64,000 nt of DNA from Desulfurococcales archaeon (lineage in GTDB: Archaea > Thermoproteota > Thermoprotei_A > Sulfolobales > NBVN01), in NCBI GenBank assembly GCA_023255955.1, contig JAGDWD010000008.1:192845-256844 (forward strand), in the 5' to 3' direction. The notes under the pieces were generated by a model, which was given only the letters and a program-made list of their open reading frames with translations, was not told the DNA's origin and searched no databases. Position 1 is the stretch's first letter. Each line of letters begins with the position of its first letter. Shown piece by piece: positions 17,442-29,200 of the stretch. Position numbers and translations under genes: made by a program.

Positions 17442-17963
17442 TCATACTTCATGCTCGCTCACTACCTCATCCTTCTTAGGCTTCGACGCGACCCTGCTCC
17501 TAATTAGTTGTATGGTGTCATTTATCGTTCTCCAATGGTTCCCCTGCCAGTAGACCTTCTTGCATTTACTGCAGTACCAGAAGGTATCGTACTTGCTCAG
17601 TACTTCAGGAGGTACTAGAGTAGCTATCTGAGCTTTCGGTACTATGCTGAGCCTACTATTGCATAGAGGGCACCTAGTGTTGTTTTTATCGAACTTTACC
17701 TCTATACCTAACTTCTCAACTAGGATAGTTAGGATATCCGCTATCTCCGTTACTTCTGGGGGGATATACACTGACGTGATGTTATTTTTCAGTGCCCGCC
17801 TATGTAACCCTAGGTCCTTAGTGATTAAGACTCTATCCTCGCGGATGGCTGTAGTAAGTATATCCTTATCTAACATCTTCCTGGAGTACTCCGTATCGTA
17901 TCCGAGTACCCTCAGCCACCGAGCCAGGTTACCGAGCATGCTGTCTACGATTATCTTTACCAC
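17442..17963 (-). CDS. Mut7-C family RNase domain / PIN-like protein with zinc ribbon
   Basis: 173 aa. The N-terminal part is PIN-like: MVKIIVDSMLGNLARWLRVLG and RVLITKDLGLHRRA, with the early Asp and LGRWLRLLG-type motif diagnostic of Mut7-C. The C-terminal part is a zinc ribbon with two pairs, CPLCNSRL and CSKCKKVYW. Predicted ribonuclease; the physiological RNA is unknown. The neighbouring moaD-E is on the same strand, 70 bp away, with no evident functional link. Confidence 0.85.
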   Translation of the reverse strand: MVKIIVDSMLGNLARWLRVLGYDTEYSRKMLDKDILTTAIREDRVLITKDLGLHRRALKNNITSVYIPPEVTEIADILTILVEKLGIEVKFDKNNTRCPLCNSRLSIVPKAQIATLVPPEVLSKYDTFWYCSKCKKVYWQGNHWRTINDTIQLIRSRVASKPKKDEVVSEHEV

Positions 17964-18137
17964 TACCCTCTTCCACTCACTAGAAACTGTGGGAGAAATT
18001 TAAGTTATATTTAGGAGCAGGTTCTTTAGGGCAGGAGAGAAAATCAGTTATTAAAGTTAGATGCCTTGACTTGCTACCCTCACGAAACATATTCAGCTAT
18101 AAAAACGCTGAAGGAATAGATCTGTGTAGATAGTACG

Positions 18138-18410
18138 ATGAGGAGAGCTATTCAGGTCATTCCGACCCTATTAATACTTGAGACAGTGGCTAGAGCAGGA
18201 GGTACTATGTCAGGTGAAGCGCTGTTCATGGAGCTAAGAAAAGCCAGTGATATATCGTTTGGAGAATTCCTGAGACTGTTAATGGTTCTCGAGCTGAGGG
18301 GTTTAGTTCGGGTGACTAGTGCCTCTGAAGAGAAATTCTTTGTACACATAACTGAGAGAGCCTTTAAGATACTGACCTCCAGAGAAGAGAGTGAAGATGA
18401 GAGTGACTGA
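18138..18410 (+). CDS. Small winged-helix-like protein, 90 aa
   Basis: MRRAIQVIPTLLILETVARA opens a helical domain with SGEALFMELRKASDISFGEF, LLMVLELRGLVRVTSASEEK and FFVHITERAFKILTSREES, which reads as a compact winged helix (helix, turn, helix, beta hairpin) with an acidic tail. A TATA-like GCTATAAAAAC lies near 18094-18104, about 35-40 bp upstream. Could be a transcription regulator; family not assigned. Confidence 0.6.
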   Translation: MRRAIQVIPTLLILETVARAGGTMSGEALFMELRKASDISFGEFLRLLMVLELRGLVRVTSASEEKFFVHITERAFKILTSREESEDESD

Positions 18411-18470
18411 GGTCCGTTCCCAACCCCTCCGCCCTGAAGGACGGGGCCCTCAGCGTTAAACGAACTTAAC
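18411..18470. mobile_element. Solo IS200/IS605-like end (hairpin) relic
   Basis: CCAACCCCTCCGCCCTGAAG then GACGGGGCC contains the imperfect hairpin CCGCCCTGAAGGACGG (18429-18444). This type of CCCTCCGCCC-TGAA-GG(A)CGGGGC sequence is common at ends of IS200/IS605-family tnpB elements. No transposase frame remains around it. Directly abuts the stop of the 90-aa gene. Confidence 0.35.
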
Positions 18471-18503
18471 GACAACATGTAGTTGGCGATGTTCCTAAGG
18501 TAC

Positions 18504-18872
18504 TCAGTTACTGTTCCAAATAAAATCCGGTATTTCCTGGACATTGATTATTGGGACGTTGATAGCCCCTGTTTTAAATCCTTTGTTTAACTCTATATGT
18601 TCCCCGGTATCGTCAGACCTTAGGACTGCGTAGTTTCTGTCAACAGGTATTTTACAGCCCTCATCAACCCAGAAATATATGAGGGGTATCCCGTAGTACT
18701 TATAGAAGTCCTTGAAGACTGCCATTATTCCGTAGATGCAGATGTTTTCCCCAGTATTTAACCTCAGGATGTAGGTTGGCTGCCCCATCATTATGCCTGA
18801 CGCTGCTAGCCTTACTAGGTCTGAGAACTCCTTAACACGTATCTTAGCGAGCTTTCCCTCTGGGATGCTCAT
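18504..18872 (-). CDS. Uncharacterized protein, about 122 aa
   Basis: Not recognised. I place the start at ATG 18872 (MSIPEGKLAKIRVKEFSDLV) because a TATA box (18904-18917) predicts transcription from about 18885; an in-frame GTG at 18902 would lie upstream of that. The chain looks globular and mixed alpha/beta, with LVRLAASGIMMGQPTYILRL, ENICIYGIMAVFKDFYKYYG and the C-terminus INVQEIPDFIWNSN. No transmembrane segment or metal motif. Confidence 0.6.
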   Translation of the reverse strand: MSIPEGKLAKIRVKEFSDLVRLAASGIMMGQPTYILRLNTGENICIYGIMAVFKDFYKYYGIPLIYFWVDEGCKIPVDRNYAVLRSDDTGEHIELNKGFKTGAINVPIINVQEIPDFIWNSN

Positions 18873-18997
18873 TACAAGCACCAAGTCTTCTATACGTGAC
18901 ACTTACTTATATTTATGAGTTACTACCTAGGTAATAAGGCTGTTTAACATACTTTCATATCTTTCTCTACATTCCCTAGTTCCGCTACAGATTCTCT

Positions 18998-19558
18998 CTA
19001 CTGGAAGAGGGGTTTTATTAGGTATATAGCACCATCTTCAGCAACTATCTGAGATACACAATCCCCTCTAACATAGCATAGAGATACTAGTGCCGCAACT
19101 ATAGCATCTCGAAGATCTTTTCTAAGCCTTCTGCTCTCATACTCACCGAGATCCACTCCAAGCCTCCTAGCTAGATCGACTACACTACCTGCTTTAGAGC
19201 TCTTTAGAGCACTTCTCGGATGCGTCTCAATGACTATTACCCCCACCGACGTAAGCCTTTCATAGAGGTTCCAGCCACGGATAGTGAGCTTACTCATATA
19301 GCCGAGATTTGGTGGTAGCACCCTAAACCCCAACTTCATTGCTGCCCGGTCGACAGCTCTAAGCCTAGGTTCTCTAGCTATTGGTGAGTCTACACTAACC
19401 ACCTTCACATTATCTGTGAGGATGCTAGCTACTATCTCCTCGTCCTCATATAAACATTTAAGCCCTACAAGCCTAGATAGCTCTAAATCTATAACCGCAT
19501 ACCCACAGCAGTTACGTTCCAAAGCAGCCAGGTCGAGGCCTGCTACTTTCGTTTTCAT
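18998..19558 (-). CDS. DUF429 family protein (RNase H-fold)
   Basis: 186 aa. It has the features of DUF429, a predicted RNase H-like nuclease family: an N-terminal VAGLDLAALERNCCGYAVID (Asp on the first strand), VKVVSVDSPIAREPRLRAVD (DSP motif with R), GFRVLPPNLGYMSKL, IETHPRSALKSSKA (ETHP/YP motif) and RKDLRDAIVAALVSLCYV (D-A near the C-terminus). Biochemical activity of the family is poorly defined. Single gene. Confidence 0.8.
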   Translation of the reverse strand: MKTKVAGLDLAALERNCCGYAVIDLELSRLVGLKCLYEDEEIVASILTDNVKVVSVDSPIAREPRLRAVDRAAMKLGFRVLPPNLGYMSKLTIRGWNLYERLTSVGVIVIETHPRSALKSSKAGSVVDLARRLGVDLGEYESRRLRKDLRDAIVAALVSLCYVRGDCVSQIVAEDGAIYLIKPLFQ

Positions 19559-19962
19559 TCCCTAATATTCTATTAGTTCTCTAAGTGTAAAGAATGCTTA
19601 GACTCACCTTCAGATATCCTCCACAGCGTGGCTACACAACTCACAAACTAGACATGGCACAGCCACTCTACCACGTCATCGAAGACGGGTAGAAGACCCT
19701 TAAGTATTCCTAGACCTGCTTAATTGAAGGTCGTGCCGACGTTGTCTATGTCCGGATTTTCTCTTCTAGAGCAGTGTAGAGGGATGTCAAGCAACTACTC
19801 CGATAATCGGTATAAATATGCTGGATATGGAGAATATGTCAGCACCAGTAAAGCATGTTGCGGTACGGCAGCACTACATATTTATTTCGCATATATGTGT
19901 TTTAATCTCTTCAAACCTTGAGGGCTACGGCTTAGAATGCGAGAGTAGTGAGCCTAACGTAA
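19559..19962. other. 404-bp gap without recognised gene
   Basis: Divided into a GC-balanced half (19600-19720) and an AT-rich half. A short minus-strand frame around 19640-19710 (LGILKGLLPVFDDVVEWL) has no start and no family; I do not call it. No tRNA, terminator hairpin or CRISPR unit seen. Confidence 0.4.
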
Positions 19963-20895
19963 TCAGCAAAGAAATTTCTCTACTTTAGACATACACCACT
20001 TGAGAAACGGGCCTTTAATTCCAAAGAATAGCAATACCTTCAGCAACGTTGGGGGCTTGACTGAGAATCCTGCTGCGTTCGGGTGCCCACCACCACCAAG
20101 TTTTTTAGCTACCTCACGGACATCCACCCTACCGTTACTTCTTAGACTAACAGACCCTTTCCTACATATCACAGCAACATCTGCACCGTACCTAGACATT
20201 AATGTAGCAGCTACATACGAGGTGACATGGTCCTTAACGGACTTATAGTAATATGCTACTCTATGACCGCAAACATCGCGAACTACTGCCTTTTTCAGAG
20301 CCTCTGAGATTATTTTAAGTTCCCTGTCCACACTGTCCTCAACTACCCTCATAACTTCCTCGTCTAGTAGGTGACCGCTCGCAAGTCTGTCTACGACCTT
20401 CCTCCTCCAATTCTCACTCTTACTAAAGCCTACATACCTAGCTAGGAAGTTACCTAGCCAGTCATTAAATACCCACATATCCAGAGAACATGTTGCCTCA
20501 GCTAAACGCTTAGAGACAGGGTCGTTATTCCCAACATGTTTGAGCACTACCCCAGCAGAGCATGTGGTAACGTCTATAGCTAATCTAACACCCATATCGA
20601 GAAGGCTCTCAATCCATTTTCTCTCCCATATGTGGTGATCAAACCACCAAATTCTAGCTCCAGATGATAGTGCCTTCCTGATTCCCTCCTTTATCTCTAG
20701 GTAGTTACTGTTGTTGGGGCTTAGATCACATATGTATACCTCACACTCGTCGGAGCATTTAATGGCTGATATAGCCTTATGGAGGATGTGGGGCTGGGTA
20801 AATATGTACTTATCTACCTTACCTAGCTGCCGGGAAATAATAGCTGCTGAAGCTACACCATCAAGATCTGTGTGAGTTATTACCAGCCTCTTCAA
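19963..20895 (-). CDS. DHH/DHHA1 family phosphoesterase
   Basis: 310 aa. Motifs of the DHH superfamily are clear: VITHTDLDGVASAAII (motif I with HTDLDG), EVYICDLSPN (II), ARIWWFDHHIWE (III, the DHH), and the C-terminal DHHA1 GGGHPNAAGFSV. Such proteins hydrolyse phosphodiesters of nanoRNA, pAp or cyclic dinucleotides; the substrate here cannot be fixed. It follows the RNAP/S12 operon on the same strand by 24 bp and could be its last gene. Confidence 0.88.
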   Translation of the reverse strand: MKRLVITHTDLDGVASAAIISRQLGKVDKYIFTQPHILHKAISAIKCSDECEVYICDLSPNNSNYLEIKEGIRKALSSGARIWWFDHHIWERKWIESLLDMGVRLAIDVTTCSAGVVLKHVGNNDPVSKRLAEATCSLDMWVFNDWLGNFLARYVGFSKSENWRRKVVDRLASGHLLDEEVMRVVEDSVDRELKIISEALKKAVVRDVCGHRVAYYYKSVKDHVTSYVAATLMSRYGADVAVICRKGSVSLRSNGRVDVREVAKKLGGGGHPNAAGFSVKPPTLLKVLLFFGIKGPFLKWCMSKVEKFLC

Positions 20896-20919
20896 AGTAT
20901 TTTCATCACGGCTCTAGGA

Positions 20920-21363
20920 CTATCTCATAGGTTTCTGCTTCTTACCTTTGAGAAGCTCCTTCAGGGATACTCCGTTTACTGCTATTACCTTATACCTTAC
21001 CCCAGGTAGGTCTCCCATAGACCTTCCTCTAGTACCCCCGATACCCTCTATTATGACCTCGTCATGCTCGTCAATGAAGGTTATGCCACCATCCCATGGA
21101 ACGAATGCTGTCACTACCTTCCCGTTCTTAACTAGCTGCACCCTAACACACTTCCTCAAAGCTGAGTTTGGTTGTCTAGACTCTATACCTACCTTCTCGA
21201 GCACGATGCCGCGTGCCATAGGTGCCCCTTCAAGTGGATCGTACTTCTCCTTCAGCCTCATCATCCTTACTCTGAACTCCCTCTGAGACCATCTAAACTT
21301 GAGTCTCTTGAGTCTCAGCTTCCGCGCGGCGAAGAGACCCGTAGGAGCTTTCGAACCGGGCAT
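20920..21363 (-). CDS. rps12: 30S ribosomal protein S12 (uS12)
   Basis: Decoding-centre protein, 147 aa, archaeal form. N-terminus [20 protein letters not shown]; decoding loop [59 protein letters not shown]. Last ribosomal gene of the rpoH-B-A1-A2-L30e-nusA-S12 string. Confidence 0.97.
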   Translation of the reverse strand: MPGSKAPTGLFAARKLRLKRLKFRWSQREFRVRMMRLKEKYDPLEGAPMARGIVLEKVGIESRQPNSALRKCVRVQLVKNGKVVTAFVPWDGGITFIDEHDEVIIEGIGGTRGRSMGDLPGVRYKVIAVNGVSLKELLKGKKQKPMR

Positions 21364-21406
21364 AGCCTCTACCTCAAAATGTCAGGACGTTCCCGCTTAT
21401 AAGCAT

Positions 21407-21802
21407 TTATATTATCGAGACCACATCTATGTCGAAGTACCTCTTAAGTATGGTCTTAGCCTTGTTCACGTTCTTACCTCCCTTACCGATCGCCAGTCCC
21501 TTGTCTTCCGGGTTCACCCGCACGTAGAGGACTTTCTTACCGTCCTTAAGCTTCATCAGGCTTGTACCTAAAACCCTAGCAGGCAGGAAGAGGTTCTTCA
21601 CGAAGTCCTCTAGGTTGTCAGCCCACTCAACTACCTCTATTCTCTTCCCTAGGATCTTAGAGAGCCTCTTAACGTTTATTCCTCTACTCCCTATGGCTAG
21701 ACCGGCCTTACCCGGAGGAACTATGAACACTATAGTCCCGGTTTCAGGCTCTATCACACAGTCCCTAACGTCTACTCCGGTGATGTCGCTGAAGAGCGCC
21801 AT
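21407..21802 (-). CDS. nusA: NusA-like KH-domain transcription factor (archaeal NusA)
   Basis: 131 aa, the short archaeal form made of two KH domains and lacking the S1 and N-terminal domains of bacterial NusA. Both GxxG loops show: GLAIGSRGINVKRLSKILG (first) and GLAIGKGGKNVNKAKTILK (second). Located between L30e and S12, the conserved archaeal position. Likely involved in transcription-translation processes; exact role in archaea is uncertain. Confidence 0.93.
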   Translation of the reverse strand: MALFSDITGVDVRDCVIEPETGTIVFIVPPGKAGLAIGSRGINVKRLSKILGKRIEVVEWADNLEDFVKNLFLPARVLGTSLMKLKDGKKVLYVRVNPEDKGLAIGKGGKNVNKAKTILKRYFDIDVVSII

Positions 21803-21833
21803 ATACCTAAGCTCTTCATTACTTAACTTAATC

Positions 21834-22154
21834 TCAGACAGAGCTTCCCACCTCGGACAGCTTCGACTCTCCGAAATCGAGGACTGCCATAACAGATACC
21901 GGAAACTGCCTCCCGCAGATGAGCCCGAGCTCGTAGCTCGTCCCAGGATATCTGATTACTGGTATACCACTTAGTTTAGCGTAGTGGACAACGTCTGCCT
22001 CAACTGCTGGTGGGATCTTACTGGCTACTATGACAGCTCTGGCCTTACCCATAAGCACAGCCTTCAAGCTCCTCTTACTTCCGAGGATATATTTACCTGT
22101 TCTAATTACGTTCTTTATCTCCCTCTCTAATTCAGGTCTAGACAGCTCACTCAC
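21834..22154 (-). CDS. rpl30e: 50S ribosomal protein L30e (eL30)
   Basis: Archaeal/eukaryal protein of the L7Ae fold, 106 aa. Motifs: [40 protein letters not shown] and [20 protein letters not shown]. Overlaps rpo1C by 4 bp. Confidence 0.95.
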   Translation of the reverse strand: MSELSRPELEREIKNVIRTGKYILGSKRSLKAVLMGKARAVIVASKIPPAVEADVVHYAKLSGIPVIRYPGTSYELGLICGRQFPVSVMAVLDFGESKLSEVGSSV

Positions 22155-23623
22155 TGAGAGTTTCCACCCCTAGCTAATAGTCGTGGACTAGTTTTAAGCT
22201 GTACAAGGCTTGTTCCAAATGGTATCAACTGCCCAACTATAATGTTTTCTGCTACCCCACCTAAGGAGTCTAACTCACCAGACGCACTAGCATCGAAAAG
22301 CTGCTTAGTAGTTACCTCGAACGCTGCTCTAGCTAGAACGCTTCTCTTCTCTCCCACTATCCCGTGCCTACCTATCTGCCTAACCATACCACTCCAAGTC
22401 ATGAGGTCCGCGACAAGCATGACGTGCCTCACATCAACCTCCAGACCCTGCTCCCTCAGCGTATTCATCATCTCGTTTATGAGGGCCTGTCTAGCAGCCT
22501 CTATACCGAGCACCCTCTCAATTTCATGTATATCGTTCGTCCTAGTCCTCCTATGGTCTACCTGCGGTATTGATAGTATCTCAGCTAGGTTAGATCCCTC
22601 CGTTAGGAGAACATACTCGTGCTTACCTGTCTGCGGGTTAAACCTCCTCTGGAGGATAACCTTCTTTATACCCTTAACACCCTTGATCTTCACCTTAAGC
22701 AGTCTTTCCCTGAACTTCAAGATCTTCGATATGTGTGCCTGTGTCTTAGGAACTTCCACGATTATCGTCATGGGATCCTCATCAGATACCCTAACCCTCC
22801 CGGCAAGGGCTTTACTCTTAGATAGGGAATCAACAACATCATCTACTGTAAGACCCTTATCCTCAAGCATCTCCTTATCGATCCTTATGACAATGCTCTC
22901 AGTAATCAGGTCTACCTCCGCCGACGCCGTTATGGCCTCAAGGTTCGTGTACTCAATCTTCCTGGCAATCGCGAGAGCTGTGTTTAGATCGTGCTTATAC
23001 TCATCAGTTAGGAATATCTCCATTATCGGAGTCTCAGGCTTCCTCTTAGCGTCTACGAGCTCTATAAGTCTTGGAAGGCCTAGGGTAACGTTAAGCTCCC
23101 TAACACCTGCGAAGTGGAACGTCCTTAAGGTCATCTGGGTACTAGGCTCACCTATAGACTGCGCAGCTACAGTCCCAACAGGCTCTCCCGGCTCGACGAT
23201 AGCTCTGAGGTAGGATTGCCTAACATCCTCTCTTATTCTAGCTAACTCATCGTCACCTATTGAGTACCTGTACGCAGCATCTAAGAGCTTCGATAGGAGC
23301 TCATCCATTATGGACCTTGGTAAGGTGTCCTCCAAGGGCTTCATAGATTCGTAGATTCTACTAGCTAACCCCACTAAATTCTCAAATTCCTGCTTAATCT
23401 TCTCCTCGTCAGGTTTAGCACCGTACTTTGCAAGCACTATCGATCTAATCGAATTCACTAACACTGTAGGAAGCTTCTCATGTAGCCTCAACTCCTCGAT
23501 GAGTCTCGCTACATACTCCGACGGCTCTAAGACCGCCTTCCTCAGCTCCTCGAGCTTACCCTCCTCTTTCTTCTCTAACTCTCTAACCTTCTCCTTCTTA
23601 GTTTTCCTCGACTTCTTGCTCAT
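22151..23623 (-). CDS. rpo1C: RNA polymerase subunit Rpo1C (A'')
   Basis: C-terminal part of the split largest subunit (beta' homologue). About 490 aa. Start set at ATG 23623 ([15 protein letters not shown]) because it overlaps the rpo1N stop in an ATGA; a TTG 15 bp upstream is in frame. The trigger-loop/bridge region is seen in [20 protein letters not shown], and the end carries [18 protein letters not shown] and [13 protein letters not shown]. The Lys/Arg/Glu-rich N-terminal 30 residues are unusually basic. Confidence 0.96.
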   Translation of the reverse strand: MSKKSRKTKKEKVRELEKKEEGKLEELRKAVLEPSEYVARLIEELRLHEKLPTVLVNSIRSIVLAKYGAKPDEEKIKQEFENLVGLASRIYESMKPLEDTLPRSIMDELLSKLLDAAYRYSIGDDELARIREDVRQSYLRAIVEPGEPVGTVAAQSIGEPSTQMTLRTFHFAGVRELNVTLGLPRLIELVDAKRKPETPIMEIFLTDEYKHDLNTALAIARKIEYTNLEAITASAEVDLITESIVIRIDKEMLEDKGLTVDDVVDSLSKSKALAGRVRVSDEDPMTIIVEVPKTQAHISKILKFRERLLKVKIKGVKGIKKVILQRRFNPQTGKHEYVLLTEGSNLAEILSIPQVDHRRTRTNDIHEIERVLGIEAARQALINEMMNTLREQGLEVDVRHVMLVADLMTWSGMVRQIGRHGIVGEKRSVLARAAFEVTTKQLFDASASGELDSLGGVAENIIVGQLIPFGTSLVQLKTSPRLLARGGNSQ

Positions 23624-26268
23624 AGGCTCATCCTCCAACCAATGTTCTTAACGATAATCCTATCTACATCTACAGCCTTACCGAAAGCTGTCTTCTTAGG
23701 ATCTACAGCATCCTCTCCGTACTTAAACTGTACGAGCTCTCCGTAGGAGCTCCTCACTGTTAGGTCGTACTCCACGTACAGATCGAGTAGAGCATTTATC
23801 AACCTCCTCTGCATGTAGCCGCTCTGCGATGTTCTGACAGCTGTGTCGACCAGTCCTTCCCTACCTCCTGCTGAGTGGAAGAATACTTCGAGAGGTGTGA
23901 GACCCTTATAGAATGAGCTCGCTACGAAACCCCTAGCTTCTGGTGAGAGGTCTCCTGCTTTGAAGTGAGGTAACACCCTTCCGTAGTAGCCACGCCATAT
24001 TCTCTCACCTCTAACGGATTGCTGACCAAGTAGGACAGACATCTGCGTTATGTTTAGGTTGCTACCTCTAGCTCCAGTCCTAGCCATAATGTACACTGGG
24101 TTCGTCAGGCTCATATACTTTATCGCTGCTGAACCGGCTTCATCTCTTGCTTTAGCTAAAGCATCTAGGATCCTTATCTCAAGGGTCTCGACGAGGGTCC
24201 TCCCCGGTACCGGCTCCAACTGGCCTGTCCTGAACATCTCTATGAGTTTATGGACCTCTGAGTAGGCCTCTTTAACTACCTTCTCCGCTTCTCTTAGAGC
24301 CTCCTCACTTACTCTGATATTGTCTAGGGTCATGGTGAAGCCAGCCATCTCTATGTACCTCAAGAAGAGCTTGAACGCCTTATTCATGAACTCAGAACCG
24401 AATTTTACTCCGTGCTCCATGATTAGGTAGTGGAACATGGACTTCGGTTGCTGTGAGCCTATCACGGTCTTATCGATTACCCCGGCAAGGACCTTACCCT
24501 TCTTTACTACTAGGAGGGTATCCCAGAAGCATTCCTCAGAAGAACACTTTAAGTTACCAGAAGACAGCTTCGTCTCACCGATAAAGTTGAAGTCCTCCGG
24601 TATGAGTAGGCTGAAGATCTGCTTACCTGTCCACGCCTCTATAGGTGATAATACTGCTGGCTCAGGTATCTCACCTGAGTAATCTATCGTAGCTAGTAGA
24701 TCTGAAACCTGCTCCTTCGTCAATATAGTCGACTTAAGCGTCAGTAAGTAACCACCACTGATATAGTCCTGGATACCGCCAATTATCGGCCCTCCATACC
24801 TTGGGGACAGTATGTGCTTCATAACCAGTAAGAGCTCCTCGGCCTCCGCCCTAGCCTCCACAGTTTGAGGGACATGGAGGTTCATCTCGTCTCCATCGAA
24901 GTCAGCGTTATATGGTGGGCAGACTGCTAGGTGAAGACGGAAGGTCTTACCTGGAAGTACTCTTACCTTATGAGCCATTATAGACATTCTGTGTAGTGAT
25001 GGTTGCCTATTAAATAGAACTACATCACCATTTATTAGGTGCCTCTCGACAATGTATCCCGGCTTAAGACCCTCAGCTAGAGCCTTAAGGTCCTTGACGT
25101 ATCTTAAGTCAAGTCTACGGCCTGAAGGGTCTATAACGTAGTTAGCTCCGGGCCACTTATTCGGACCGTTAAGTACGTACTCCCTCATCTTATCTATATT
25201 CCACGGGGTTACGTACTCGGGTACGGTGAGCGTCATAGCTACTTCATAAGGAACCCCAACCTCGTTTATATCTAAGTTGGGGTCGGGACTTATCACGGTC
25301 CTTGCTGAGTAGTCAACTCTCTTTCCCGATAGATTACCTCTGAATCTCCCTTCCTTACCCCTAAGTCTCTGCGCTATCGTCTTGAGAGGCATACCGGATC
25401 TTCTCTTTGCTACAGGAACACCTGGAAGCTCGTTATCTATGTACGTCATTACATGATATTGGAGGAGCTCCCAAAGATCCTCCACTATTATCTCGGGAGC
25501 ACCCGAGTTTATGGCTTCCTTAAGCTTCTCATTAGCTCTAATGATATCTACGAGCTTGTGGGTCAGGTCGTCCTCGGCCCTCATACCGGTCTCAAGGACT
25601 ATGGAAGGCCTTACCGCTATCGGGGGTATCGGAAGGACGTTTATGATCATCCACTCAGGTCTAGCTACCTCGTAGTCTATCCCCAGTACCTCGAGGTCTG
25701 TGTTAGGTATGTTGCTAAGCCACTGCTTGATGACGTCTGGGTATAGCTTACCCCGACCTCCCTCCTCTATGAAGGTCGCTGGTTTCTCCAGCTTTATCTT
25801 GAACTGCCTTGCCTTGCAGTGGGGGCACTCCAATGCTTTAGAGGCTTTTTGTCTAATGAACTCTACGAGGCTGTTTGCTAGCTGTGGCCACCTATTCCTG
25901 AGTTTACGGTAGAGGTCTCTGTACCTGATAATGTCCTCCTCAGGGATCTTTACTCTGTTACATGAGTGGCAGGTTGCCTTCAACAGCATGAATATGTGTC
26001 TCACAAAGCCTATGTGAATAACTGGCTTAGCAAGCTCTAGATGCCCGAAGTGTCCGGGGCATTGAGCGAGGGTGTTACCGCATGTCGCACATCTCTGGCC
26101 TGGCTCTATGACACCCAGCCTAGGATCCATTACTCCGCCTTCAATCGGTATTCCGTTCTCATCGTAAACCTCCGGTGTTACCACAGCTGTTACCGAGATC
26201 TTCCTGATGATCTCCGGTGAGAGGATCCCGAACTTTATTCCTTTAATGAACTTCTCGGACTCAGCCAT
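23620..26268 (-). CDS. rpo1N: RNA polymerase subunit Rpo1N (A')
   Basis: N-terminal part of the largest RNAP subunit, holding the catalytic site. 882 aa. Motifs: zinc site [20 protein letters not shown], second zinc pair [10 protein letters not shown] and [47 protein letters not shown], and the absolutely conserved [16 protein letters not shown], whose three Asp bind the catalytic Mg. Starts 2 bp after rpoB. Confidence 0.97.
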   Translation of the reverse strand: MAESEKFIKGIKFGILSPEIIRKISVTAVVTPEVYDENGIPIEGGVMDPRLGVIEPGQRCATCGNTLAQCPGHFGHLELAKPVIHIGFVRHIFMLLKATCHSCNRVKIPEEDIIRYRDLYRKLRNRWPQLANSLVEFIRQKASKALECPHCKARQFKIKLEKPATFIEEGGRGKLYPDVIKQWLSNIPNTDLEVLGIDYEVARPEWMIINVLPIPPIAVRPSIVLETGMRAEDDLTHKLVDIIRANEKLKEAINSGAPEIIVEDLWELLQYHVMTYIDNELPGVPVAKRRSGMPLKTIAQRLRGKEGRFRGNLSGKRVDYSARTVISPDPNLDINEVGVPYEVAMTLTVPEYVTPWNIDKMREYVLNGPNKWPGANYVIDPSGRRLDLRYVKDLKALAEGLKPGYIVERHLINGDVVLFNRQPSLHRMSIMAHKVRVLPGKTFRLHLAVCPPYNADFDGDEMNLHVPQTVEARAEAEELLLVMKHILSPRYGGPIIGGIQDYISGGYLLTLKSTILTKEQVSDLLATIDYSGEIPEPAVLSPIEAWTGKQIFSLLIPEDFNFIGETKLSSGNLKCSSEECFWDTLLVVKKGKVLAGVIDKTVIGSQQPKSMFHYLIMEHGVKFGSEFMNKAFKLFLRYIEMAGFTMTLDNIRVSEEALREAEKVVKEAYSEVHKLIEMFRTGQLEPVPGRTLVETLEIRILDALAKARDEAGSAAIKYMSLTNPVYIMARTGARGSNLNITQMSVLLGQQSVRGERIWRGYYGRVLPHFKAGDLSPEARGFVASSFYKGLTPLEVFFHSAGGREGLVDTAVRTSQSGYMQRRLINALLDLYVEYDLTVRSSYGELVQFKYGEDAVDPKKTAFGKAVDVDRIIVKNIGWRMSL

Positions 26269-26270
26269 CT

Positions 26271-29200
26271 TTACTCACCTCCTATCGCCTCGTATTTATC
26301 TCCCAGTATCAGCCTCGGATATATCAGCATAGACATAAGCTCCTGCAGTAGTAGCTTAAATGCGTAGCTTACTTTAACAGGGCTCAGCCTACCCTTATCA
26401 CCATGGAGAGGACACACATACCTATTCCTCTTCCTATCGAACCACCCTACGAGCCCGCAGTCACTACATACATACACTACTACCTTATCCGAGCTCTCAA
26501 GCATTCTTTCCTGCAGAAGCATGGCGGCACCATGCCCTATTATACAGTCCCTCTCCATCTCACCAAACCTTAACCCTCCCTCCCTAGCTCTACCCTCCGT
26601 CGGCTGACGAGTAAGTAGCTGTATCGGGCCCCTAGCTCTAGCATGCATCTTATCTGCGACCATGTGGTGCAACCTCTGGTAGTAGACTACGCCAATGAAG
26701 ACCGGGTTAGCCAGGAGCTCTCCAGTCCTACCATCATACATGGGTTCAGTACCGTCGCTTGGGTAACCCCTAAGTAACAGCTCCATCCGCAAGTTCTCTG
26801 GTTTCTCACCGTAGAACGGGGTCCCATCAACTAACCTCCCAGCGAGAGCACCGACCTTACCAGCTATCGACTCAATTAACTGCCCTACAGTCATTCTAGA
26901 TGGTAGTGCGTGTGGGTTTATTATAACGTCCGGGGTTATACCGTCAGGTGTGTATGGCATATCGTACTGCGGTACAAGGAGACCTACAACACCTTTCTGT
27001 CCATGTCTAGAGGCAAACTTATCCCCGATCTCAGGTATCCTGAGGTCCCTCACCTTAACCCGGACAAGCTTGTTTCCATCTGCTGAAACAGTCAGTAGGA
27101 CTGTATCAACAACTCCTTTATCTCCATGGCGTAACGTTATTGAGGTGTCCCTCCTAGTCGTGCTTATTATCCCAAGCTCCTTATACTCCTCCATAAACCT
27201 TGGTGGGGAGGTCTTACCCACTAAAACATTACCAGATGAGACCTTAGTCTCCGGACTTACTATACCGTCCTCATCTAAGAGTGCGTAATTCTCTCTTCCT
27301 CTATAGCCCCTCACTGAAGGCTCCGGGATCTCTATCTTATCCATCTGACCTCCAGCATAACGTAGCTCCTCGGTGGAGTACTCCCTAAAGAACGTACTAC
27401 GAGCTAACCCCCTCTCCACGGACGACTTATTCAGTATTATAGCGTCCTCCATGTTGTATCCGGTGAAGGAGAGAACAGCAATAACGAAGTTCTGGCCTGC
27501 AGGTCTATCATTATATCCTATAACATCCAGGAACCGTGTCTGAACTAAAGGTTTTTGCGGGTAGTGGAGTACGTGTGCCCTACTATCGAACCTGAGGTTG
27601 TAGTTCGCAGCGTAGAGACCTAGTGCCTGCTTAGCCATAGCTGCTTGGTAGGTATTTCTCGGTGACTGGTTATGCTCGAGGAACGGAATGGTAGCAGCTG
27701 CTACACCGACTATTGCCGGGGGCCAGAGCTCTAGGTGTGTATGCTCAGGTGTGAGATCGCTTGTATCCATAGCTATGTATGCGTTTTCCTCTTCATCAGG
27801 ATCAATGAACTCTATTATCCCTTTCCTAACTAGATCACTAAACGTTATTTTTCCGGATAGGTAGTCACTGACTATGTCCTCGGTGAGCTTAGGTTTTCCG
27901 TTCTCAACTACTATTAGAGGTCTAAGTACCCTCCCTTCATCGGTATTTATGTATACCTCGTTTACGTACTCAGTCTTTATGTATTTGACGTTAACCTCCG
28001 GATGGAGCCGTCCCCTCCTCCTCAAATGAATTATCGCCTTCGCTAGAGTCTCGGAACTACCCACATAGTAACCGATTAGGGTTCCATTTAGGAACACTTT
28101 AGCATATGAGGATATGTTCTCTACAATCTCGGGATCTCCGTTTAATAGTTTCTCATATACCTCCTCAGCTGGAATAACACCCAGCTTCTTAATTACAGAA
28201 CGTATTTCCCCTGGATTAACTCCTGAAGAGATTTTCACATAGAGAGACAGGTTCTTAACTAAACCACAGTTAGGTCCCTCAGGAGTCTCGAAAATACATA
28301 TCCTACCGAACTGTGTTCCGTGGACATCCCTAGCCTCAAAGTGTGGCTGTCCCCTACTTAGAGGAGATACCGTCCTCCTCAGATGGCTGAGAGTGGAGAT
28401 CCAGTTCGTTCTGTCTAACATCTGGCTAACGCCGGTCTTACCGCCAACCCAGTTTCCAGTTGCTAGAGCATGTCTTATCCTCTCAGTTATTATGTCGGGT
28501 CTCGCAAAGGCCTTAACGTTTATTCGTCCGGATCTTATCGTGATCCTCTCTAGAGCACTTCTCAGCTCATCTATGTACTGCCTGAAGGCTACCCTAAAGA
28601 GCTGTGCTAGTAGATCTCCAGCTAGTCTGAGCCTTCTATTGCCGTAGTGATCCCTATCGTCAGGTTCCCTCCTCCCTAGGACAAGCTCTATTAATTTGCA
28701 TACCATCTGCCCCAGGTAGAGGGCCTTCATCAATCTCGTTGAGGGTGAAGGGTCTGTACCTATGTGTGGGAATAGATACCTGTCTAGAACTTCCTCGGCC
28801 CTCTTCCTCCTAGCCTCAGCTACCTGACCTGCCGCAATCCTAGCACCTATGTAGTCTAAAGCATCGTCTCGAGTTCTTATTTCCTGCACTTGGAGTAGTG
28901 AGGGCAGTAACTCCTGCTGTATCTCAGGATCGTGCGACACGGCGTACACTATCTCTTTATCGGTAGTTAAGCCAAGGGCCTTCATAACTATTACTACCGG
29001 GACCTTAGCGAGGAGAGGTGGGAAGTTTATGACTAGAGTACCGTCTTTAAGTCTGTCAACAATGGTCGGTACTCGAAGACCTGCCGAGACCGATATCATC
29101 TTAGCTGAGTGGGTTATGTTAGCACCCATCTCCGCCTTCTCCACGAAGACCCTGTTCGGTGCTAGATCTTCCTGAGCAACTATGACCCTCTCAGAACCGT

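Noticed and set aside
19640-19710. Short minus-strand frame LGILKGLLPVFDDVVEWL as a gene
   Set aside because: No start codon, stop codons close on both sides, no family.
22242-23213. Long plus-strand open frame opposite rpo1C
   Set aside because: Antisense shadow of a strongly coding gene; Ser/Leu/Thr-rich composition typical of such shadows.
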